DNA of 39,582 bases, taken from Candidatus Thalassarchaeum sp. (GTDB taxonomy: Archaea > Thermoplasmatota > Poseidoniia > Poseidoniales > Thalassarchaeaceae). Where the stretch lies: assembly GCA_022451235.1 (NCBI GenBank), contig JAKUOA010000010.1, positions 47,978-87,559 on the forward strand, read 5' to 3'. The position numbers were made by a program, and so were the translations under genes. Of the stretch, positions 34,769-39,582 are shown piece after piece. How positions within the stretch are numbered: position 1 is the first letter of the stretch; every line of letters begins with the position of its first letter. The notes beneath the pieces are model-generated. The model saw nothing but the letters and a program-made list of their open reading frames with translations. It made no database searches and was not told where the DNA came from.

Positions 34769-36928
34769 CTACAATGCTCCATCTCGAACCTTTACTGCAA
34801 TGCCCTTGTCAAAGAAGGCCATATCATCGGCTGTTGCATTCGCTACTCCATGGGCTACCAATTCACCTTTTGTACTAACAACCAAGCATGGTTGACCGAC
34901 AATTAGGTGAGGATCGGCACCAAGAACGAAACCATGGATAACATTACGCCCTTTTCCAACAAATGGAATCGCATCATCCATCAACAAAACACGGGGCATC
35001 CCTGGGTGATCTAACTCGCTCGGTATTATCCCCTGCTCAAATGTATTCGGTGGTTTTGGATTTAATTCATGGAGTTTTTTTGCACCGGCCAAGGTTAGGG
35101 AAAGAGCGCCGTCTGGTAAACGGGGAGATAGACAATGTACTCCTGCAAAGTTGACATTGACCATGCGGTCTGTACGAGACCGACGCGAGGTCATTTCATC
35201 AGATAATTTACAAACTTCTGAAGGTGAAATTCCACATAATAATGATAATTTGTCGACAATGGTACAACGGTCAATCCAGTCACGTATTTTTCTTCGATTT
35301 TCACCACCCGCCTCATCTTCTGGATCGGGTTGACAGACATGGATATCCAGAGGTAAATCTGCGACTCCAAGGTCTTCCAACCAAGTATCGATTTCAGATT
35401 CATCGAGAACCAAATTCCATAGTTCATCAGGACACTGGATATGACACCATGGAGAAACATCCTCGAGAGTGAATGGAATTAGACCAATCGGGGTTGAAAT
35501 TAGTACGATTGAACGGGGTTCTTCTTCCAACGCACTTATTGCAGAACCTAATGCAGAATCGCGCCACGGCGGCTCTGCCCCTGACAATATTACAACCCGT
35601 TCTACCTTATCATCTGAGCCATCCCACCAAGATCCAGGGCGGCGCCATCTCATAGCCAATAAGGCATTCAAATGAAGCAGATGTGGCCGACTATCAATGT
35701 CGTCGGAAAATTGCTCAGCCGAACCCCTAATCGGGTCACTTGAGGCGATGGTTCTCAGAACGCTTTCTGCGACTGGGCCTTCGTCACTTTCTTCCAATTG
35801 CTCTAGTACCCATTCGAAGGCTTCACGAAGTTTTGCATTAGCATGACTTCTCTGCTCAGCCAATTGCCAAATAGTTCCGTTTCTCACGGCCTCCCTACAT
35901 CTCGCAAGCTCTGCCTGAGTAACCTCGAGATTGTGGTGGGCCAAGAGAGTTGAACGCTCATCCTTTTCCATCTCACGAACCTCATTAGGTGTGTAAGGAA
36001 ATAGGGCTGATGAAGTATGTGGCCATTCTGTTAAATCTCCTAATTTGACAGTTCCTGTGGGAGTCAGTAATCTGTCGTCGCGGGCGAATAAAGCGTAAGC
36101 GGCTGAATCGAATAGGTCAGCACCTAGAGCAATACACATTGGGAATAAAATCGGATGCCCGCATCCAAACATGTGTATTGGTCGATTTGGTGGAATCGTA
36201 GAACGAGAGGAAAGAAGAATACGAAATAATTCCAGGTATCTTTGTTTTTCCATTAGCGGCACTATGCCTCCAATTGGATGTACTGCAAAGCCTCGATGTT
36301 CTCCTGAAACTTCTCCCATCAAAGCGCCAGCTTGAGCTCTGAGATCATCGTGAAGACCCCCTTGCACGGGCCCATTCAGGAGCATGTCAGCCCCGGCTGT
36401 GTTCAATGATATCAATGCACGATTTGCAGTTTCCTGTACCGCATGTTCAATTTCTTCTCGCGACATATCAGGTCGACCAAAGACATCGAGCATGGTGCCT
36501 ATGTCCACTCCGATTTTCTTTTGAAATTCGACTATTTCTTCGACTCCTACCTCTACATCACCATAGACATAGGATTGGAAAGTTCCAGAATCTGTTACAA
36601 TTACACCTGGAAAATCGAGCAAGGAATGTATTCCATCTTTGAGTGCGGGTTGACGTAATTTTTCATGTTTCCATGTGACGTAGGAGTTTGTGATTAGACC
36701 ATTAACTCGATACTTATCCCACATCTCTCTGGGTTCAATAGTGCGAATATTTGGGTTAATCACAGGGAGTAACATTGGAGTTTCTAAAATTCCGTGTCTT
36801 GTGAATAACTTACCTAACCTGGCGGCTCCATCCCTTACAGTAACCTCGAACTTACCAAGGTCCTGATCGCGACAGGGTTCTGGATCTGGCCGCTTACTCA
36901 CAACCCTTCTGCGAAGCGCTTTGGTCAT
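34769..36928 (-). CDS. tgtA: Archaeal tRNA-guanine transglycosylase-like protein with ArcS-like middle and PUA domain
   Basis: Archaeal TGT inserts preQ0 at tRNA position 15 for archaeosine. The 719-residue protein keeps the TGT barrel: KFEVTVRDGAARLGKL, LITNSYVTWK, the active-site aspartates D113 (VTDSGTFQSYVYG) and D273 (ADLFDSAAY), and HPIGGIVPL. The usual zinc site CxCxxC before YTPxELREM reads PHTSSALFPYTPNEVREM, so three cysteines are missing while the histidine (LLAHHNL) stays. Residues about 455-540 look like the ArcS DUF5591 fold (IVLISTPIGLIPFTLED), but the ArcS motif PCxxKPY is not there. A PUA domain ends the protein (FVGKGRNVIHGFVLGADP and KGIAVKVRDGAL). The ATG at 36928 overlaps the upstream stop (TGATG); a TTG at 36931 is rejected. 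Confidence 0.87.
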   Translation of the reverse strand: MTKALRRRVVSKRPDPEPCRDQDLGKFEVTVRDGAARLGKLFTRHGILETPMLLPVINPNIRTIEPREMWDKYRVNGLITNSYVTWKHEKLRQPALKDGIHSLLDFPGVIVTDSGTFQSYVYGDVEVGVEEIVEFQKKIGVDIGTMLDVFGRPDMSREEIEHAVQETANRALISLNTAGADMLLNGPVQGGLHDDLRAQAGALMGEVSGEHRGFAVHPIGGIVPLMEKQRYLELFRILLSSRSTIPPNRPIHMFGCGHPILFPMCIALGADLFDSAAYALFARDDRLLTPTGTVKLGDLTEWPHTSSALFPYTPNEVREMEKDERSTLLAHHNLEVTQAELARCREAVRNGTIWQLAEQRSHANAKLREAFEWVLEQLEESDEGPVAESVLRTIASSDPIRGSAEQFSDDIDSRPHLLHLNALLAMRWRRPGSWWDGSDDKVERVVILSGAEPPWRDSALGSAISALEEEPRSIVLISTPIGLIPFTLEDVSPWCHIQCPDELWNLVLDESEIDTWLEDLGVADLPLDIHVCQPDPEDEAGGENRRKIRDWIDRCTIVDKLSLLCGISPSEVCKLSDEMTSRRSRTDRMVNVNFAGVHCLSPRLPDGALSLTLAGAKKLHELNPKPPNTFEQGIIPSELDHPGMPRVLLMDDAIPFVGKGRNVIHGFVLGADPHLIVGQPCLVVSTKGELVAHGVANATADDMAFFDKGIAVKVRDGAL

Positions 36929-38763
36929 CAATCCTCGCTCGCGCGAGTGATAACCGTAAGTTGCACTTGACCATTCTCAAGACTCATTTCAACGGAGTCA
37001 CCATCATTGATTTCTAGGGTAGGATCTGTGTCAAATCCGTGGGCATACGGAAGTGCCAACAGGCTAGCTGCCGGAAGAGTAAGTGGACAAACGTCTCGAT
37101 TGATTATTCCCTTCGGACCTTTACCTGTGTAAATCAAGCCCATTAGAACGAAAGGAGCAACCGTAGAGCCGGAACCTTTCGGATAAATTAGGATTGTATC
37201 TTCAATTGGAACACCATCTAGTGGGTGTCCTGGCTCTTCGATTACACCAGAATCTCTATTCACGTATCCAAGGTAAGTAATAGGGACATCAGTGACCATT
37301 GCTTTACCAGTAATTTTCCAACTAGTTTGACTAGGAAGGCCTTTTCCATGGATATTTGCAGAGCCATTTCGATGAGTTTTATTCGAGGCAAGAGGCTTTG
37401 CCTTCTTTCCACCTAATACAGGACGAGGGCCTTCAGAAAGACTGGAGTCAAATGCGTGGGCAACACATTCTTCAATTGGTGCTACACTTGTTGGTAAACG
37501 ATTCAGACCACTCTTCAGATAATGTTCAGCCTTCAGAGAATTTGTTAGAATATGATTGTACTTTGACCGATTGTAAGGGGTCACCTCGGGGCAAGTGTCT
37601 TTCAAAACTAAAGCACCAGCTTCTTCTAACAAATCAACAGTGCCATCAGCTTGTAGTAAATCGTAATTATAGCCGCTTGTGAAAACCCAAAGTCGGCTAT
37701 CGGGTATTTTCTGCCCCAATTCCATTCGCCCTCGAACCGCCGCAGCAGTTGCTCGCGCTTCTCCAACACTTGCTTGAGGGCAACCAATAACCACTAGGTC
37801 AACTGTCCCTGATGGCGCCAAATCCGAGTATCTTTGAGCGAGGTCGCTCTCAGAAAAAATCAGTTCACCTTCGAATTGAGATACCTCGGGCGCTTCCATG
37901 GTTAGCCCGTCAGCCCATAGCATAGGGCAGCCGTAATTTGCAGCTGCTGCTGTCAACGCTTTGCGCATCTCGAAATCCGCATTAGAAGGTAGTCCGACTA
38001 TACGAGGCATCATCCCCCATGGAAGATTCCATTCTGGCTTTATTTGCATTCCAATCCAGTCCCCCAATACTGACCAATCTGCAAGGTTCTCCATTGAGGC
38101 TTCTACCTTCACAAGGATATTTGGGATTCGATTTTTCTCAAGGTGGAGGCCCCATAGTGGAGCCCATCCTGTCAGTGCTGTGGCTAGAGCAGATAGTCCA
38201 GATTCACGATTTGTCATCAGAGAGGTATAGGAATTTGAATAACAAACAGCATTTGATTCGGCCCAAGAACCGATACCAGATTCCATTTCAATTCCACGAT
38301 CATAAGGTGTACATGAAAGAGTGGCCTCGATGTCCAATTCAGAGTAGGCGTGGATAATTTCAAATTGATATTCAAGGAAATTTTCGTAATCTATACCCAT
38401 TTCTTCAATTTGTTCTCGATCGCAACCCGCTGAATTCAATGTAGTTGGAATGGACACCGTACCTTCTGGGTCACCGGATAGGTCAGAAAGGAAGCGCCTC
38501 AAACCATGCCCACCAGTAATTACGCTGACACCGGATACGTGAGCATGGGCGCATCGTGTGAATTCGGAAGCACCCGCAGATGCGGCTAAATCTACAACCA
38601 ATCTAGCGGCCTTTTGCTTAGTAGGGCCATGCTCTGCGTCGAGCATCGATTGTAGTTCGGGAGGTATCTCCACGCTTACGTCGCAGCAGCGATACTCCTT
38701 CAATTCGTTGGAATCAATGATTGGAACTTTTACAATTTGGCCTATTTGACGTAATAATTTCAA
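36928..38763 (-). CDS. Fused aconitase X, probable phosphomevalonate dehydratase
   Basis: Aconitase X proteins are Fe-S dehydratases. In archaea the large (DUF521) plus small (DUF126) subunits form mevalonate 5-phosphate dehydratase of the archaeal mevalonate pathway. Here both are in one 611-residue chain. The large domain (about 35-445) contains VSIPTTLNSAG, SCTPY with C151, WAESNAVCYSNS, TNRESGLSALATALTG, VVIGCPQ with C328 and KDTCPEVTPYN with C391; the three cysteines are the expected cluster ligands. A basic linker follows (451-480). The swivelling small domain (481-611) has TDVPITYLGYVN, IYPKGSGSTVAPFVL with the conserved serines, and IINRDVCPL. About 34 N-terminal residues exceed the family start, so the initiation codon at 38763 is uncertain. 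tgtA follows with TGATG coupling. Confidence 0.85.
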   Translation of the reverse strand: MKLLRQIGQIVKVPIIDSNELKEYRCCDVSVEIPPELQSMLDAEHGPTKQKAARLVVDLAASAGASEFTRCAHAHVSGVSVITGGHGLRRFLSDLSGDPEGTVSIPTTLNSAGCDREQIEEMGIDYENFLEYQFEIIHAYSELDIEATLSCTPYDRGIEMESGIGSWAESNAVCYSNSYTSLMTNRESGLSALATALTGWAPLWGLHLEKNRIPNILVKVEASMENLADWSVLGDWIGMQIKPEWNLPWGMMPRIVGLPSNADFEMRKALTAAAANYGCPMLWADGLTMEAPEVSQFEGELIFSESDLAQRYSDLAPSGTVDLVVIGCPQASVGEARATAAAVRGRMELGQKIPDSRLWVFTSGYNYDLLQADGTVDLLEEAGALVLKDTCPEVTPYNRSKYNHILTNSLKAEHYLKSGLNRLPTSVAPIEECVAHAFDSSLSEGPRPVLGGKKAKPLASNKTHRNGSANIHGKGLPSQTSWKITGKAMVTDVPITYLGYVNRDSGVIEEPGHPLDGVPIEDTILIYPKGSGSTVAPFVLMGLIYTGKGPKGIINRDVCPLTLPAASLLALPYAHGFDTDPTLEINDGDSVEMSLENGQVQLTVITRASED

Positions 38764-38775
38764 ACTGATTTTTCG

Positions 38776-38806
38776 ACTAATAAATCCGTGATACGACGTT
38801 ATTAGT
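38776..38806. promoter_or_regulatory. Inverted repeat in the divergent promoter of aconitase X and cobW
   Basis: ACTAATAA (38776-38783) and TTATTAGT (38799-38806) are exact inverted copies separated by 15 bases, within the 94-base region between the two divergent starts. The dyad lies 13-43 bases before the aconitase X ATG and 52-82 bases before the cobW ATG, where a transcription factor could affect one or both. AATAATAT at about 38822 is a possible TATA element for cobW. An operator role is inferred. Confidence 0.4.
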
Positions 38807-38857
38807 TTTGATTAAATAGCCAATAATATCGGCGAGTATTGTAATTGAGGCGTATCA

Positions 38858-39582
38858 ATGAGTAGCGGACGAAAAGATACACGGATTCCAGTAACAGTAT
38901 TAACCGGATTTTTGGGATCGGGGAAGACCACGCTCCTGAATCATATTTTGTCAAGTACAGAGCACAACATGAAATTCGCAGTGATTGAAAATGAATTCGG
39001 TGATATCGGAATTGACGAGAATATTCTCGTTGAGAGTTCGGAAGAAAGCATTATCGAGGTTATGAATGGATGTATATGCTGTACAGTTAGAGGTGACCTA
39101 ACAGAATTATTGGATGAAATGCATGACAGGATCAAGGATTTTGATGGAGTCCTTATTGAGACCACAGGGCTCGCAGATCCTGCTCCTGTTGCTCAGACAT
39201 TCTTCGTTGACAAGCGGGTGACCGATCGATACAAATTAGATGGAATAATTACCGTAGTTGATGCAAAACACATTATTCCAAGAATCGAAGAAGAAAAACC
39301 GGAGGGTGTAGAAAATGAGGCGGTTGAACAACTAGCCTTTGCAGATAGAATTTTGTTGAATAAGATAGATCTGGTATCGGAAGAGGAGATTAAAGAAGTA
39401 GAAACTAAAATCAAATCAATCAATGGTTCCGCTCCAATTTTACACACTGAAAATAGTCTAATTGACCCAAAGGAATTAATCGATATAGGATCCTTCGATT
39501 TACAAAGAACTCTTGAGATGGACCCGGAATTCCTAGATACAGATGCGGAACATGAGCATGACCAAAGAGTTACATCAATGAG
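38858..39582 (+). CDS. CobW/COG0523 (G3E) metal-chaperone GTPase, 3' truncated by window
   Basis: The frame from the ATG at 38858 is open to the window end, giving 241 residues of an incomplete protein. It has Walker A TGFLGSGKTTLLNHIL, the metal motif NGCICCTVRGDL (CxCC), IETTGLADPAPVAQTFF and the guanine specificity motif LLNKIDL. COG0523 proteins load or buffer zinc, cobalt or other metals. DAEHEHD near the end starts the histidine-rich linker typical of the family. The C-terminal domain is beyond the window. It diverges from the aconitase X gene over 94 bases that hold an inverted repeat. Confidence 0.92.
   Translation, partial: MSSGRKDTRIPVTVLTGFLGSGKTTLLNHILSSTEHNMKFAVIENEFGDIGIDENILVESSEESIIEVMNGCICCTVRGDLTELLDEMHDRIKDFDGVLIETTGLADPAPVAQTFFVDKRVTDRYKLDGIITVVDAKHIIPRIEEEKPEGVENEAVEQLAFADRILLNKIDLVSEEEIKEVETKIKSINGSAPILHTENSLIDPKELIDIGSFDLQRTLEMDPEFLDTDAEHEHDQRVTSM

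Noticed and set aside
1-39582. CRISPR array, insertion sequence, prophage or integrase
   Set aside because: No regularly spaced repeats, transposase motifs or phage genes were seen; genes are housekeeping-like and tightly spaced throughout.

Overview
The window reads as a chromosomal segment of a marine planktonic euryarchaeon, most probably Marine Group II (Ca. Poseidoniales) or a close relative. This is inferred from gene content, not from a marker-gene tree. Archaeal hallmarks are ABCE1/Rli1, a PUA-containing archaeal-type tRNA-guanine transglycosylase, a DRG-type GTPase, CTP-dependent riboflavin kinase, archaeal NMN adenylyltransferase, short archaeal triosephosphate isomerase, an aconitase-X enzyme expected to be phosphomevalonate dehydratase, and a 35-residue eL41-like ribosomal protein. 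Bacterial-looking partners (GrpE, TatC, SucCD, squalene/phytoene synthases with an HpnE-like oxidoreductase) and large exported acidic proteins fit surface-ocean heterotrophic archaea. Genes are packed tightly. Many starts overlap the previous stop (ATGA or TGATG), several convergent pairs abut or overlap, and no gene-free stretch exceeds 300 bases. I see no insertion sequence, CRISPR array, prophage or integrase.

Layout. 1-1720: SprT-like zinc protease, small membrane protein, tRNA-Arg(TCT), eL41. 1725-3393 (minus): sugar-nucleotide transferase and triosephosphate isomerase. 3503-5634: sucC-sucD, ending in a terminator-like hairpin. 5699-9576: a three-gene isoprenoid block (HpnE-like flavoprotein, squalene-synthase-like, phytoene/squalene-synthase-like). 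9647-11970: ABCE1 and GrpE. 12038-15537: two exported hydrolases, one membrane-anchored SGNH and one VolA-like lipoprotein. 15538-16781 (minus): NadM and an unknown protein. 16920-18864: DRG GTPase and TatC. 18866-20692 (minus): UMF1-type MFS transporter. 20755-21870: glycerophosphodiesterase-like protein. 21879-23048 (minus): citrate synthase. 23130-24245: DUF309 and a membrane protein. 24260-25873 (minus): Kbl-like aminotransferase and hotdog thioesterase. 25965-27318: PqqB-like hydrolase and RibK. 27311-28741 (minus): TruA and a repeat protein. 28818-34663 (minus): a five-gene ABC-2 exporter operon. 34769-38763 (minus): archaeal TGT and fused aconitase X. 38858-end: CobW/COG0523 GTPase, cut by the window edge.

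Themes. Central carbon metabolism is represented by citrate synthase, succinyl-CoA synthetase and triosephosphate isomerase. Isoprenoid supply (phosphomevalonate dehydratase) and head-to-head isoprenoid coupling are both present. Translation and RNA modification are represented by eL41, ABCE1, TGT and TruA.

The most unusual observations are four. The glycerophosphodiesterase appears circularly permuted, with its catalytic HRG motif at the extreme C-terminus. ABCE1 lacks several canonical Fe-S ligands. The TGT has lost its zinc-binding cysteines and carries an ArcS-like middle domain without the ArcS lysine motif. The phosphomevalonate dehydratase is a large/small-subunit fusion. All four come from reading the sequence against remembered family consensus and need alignment to confirm.
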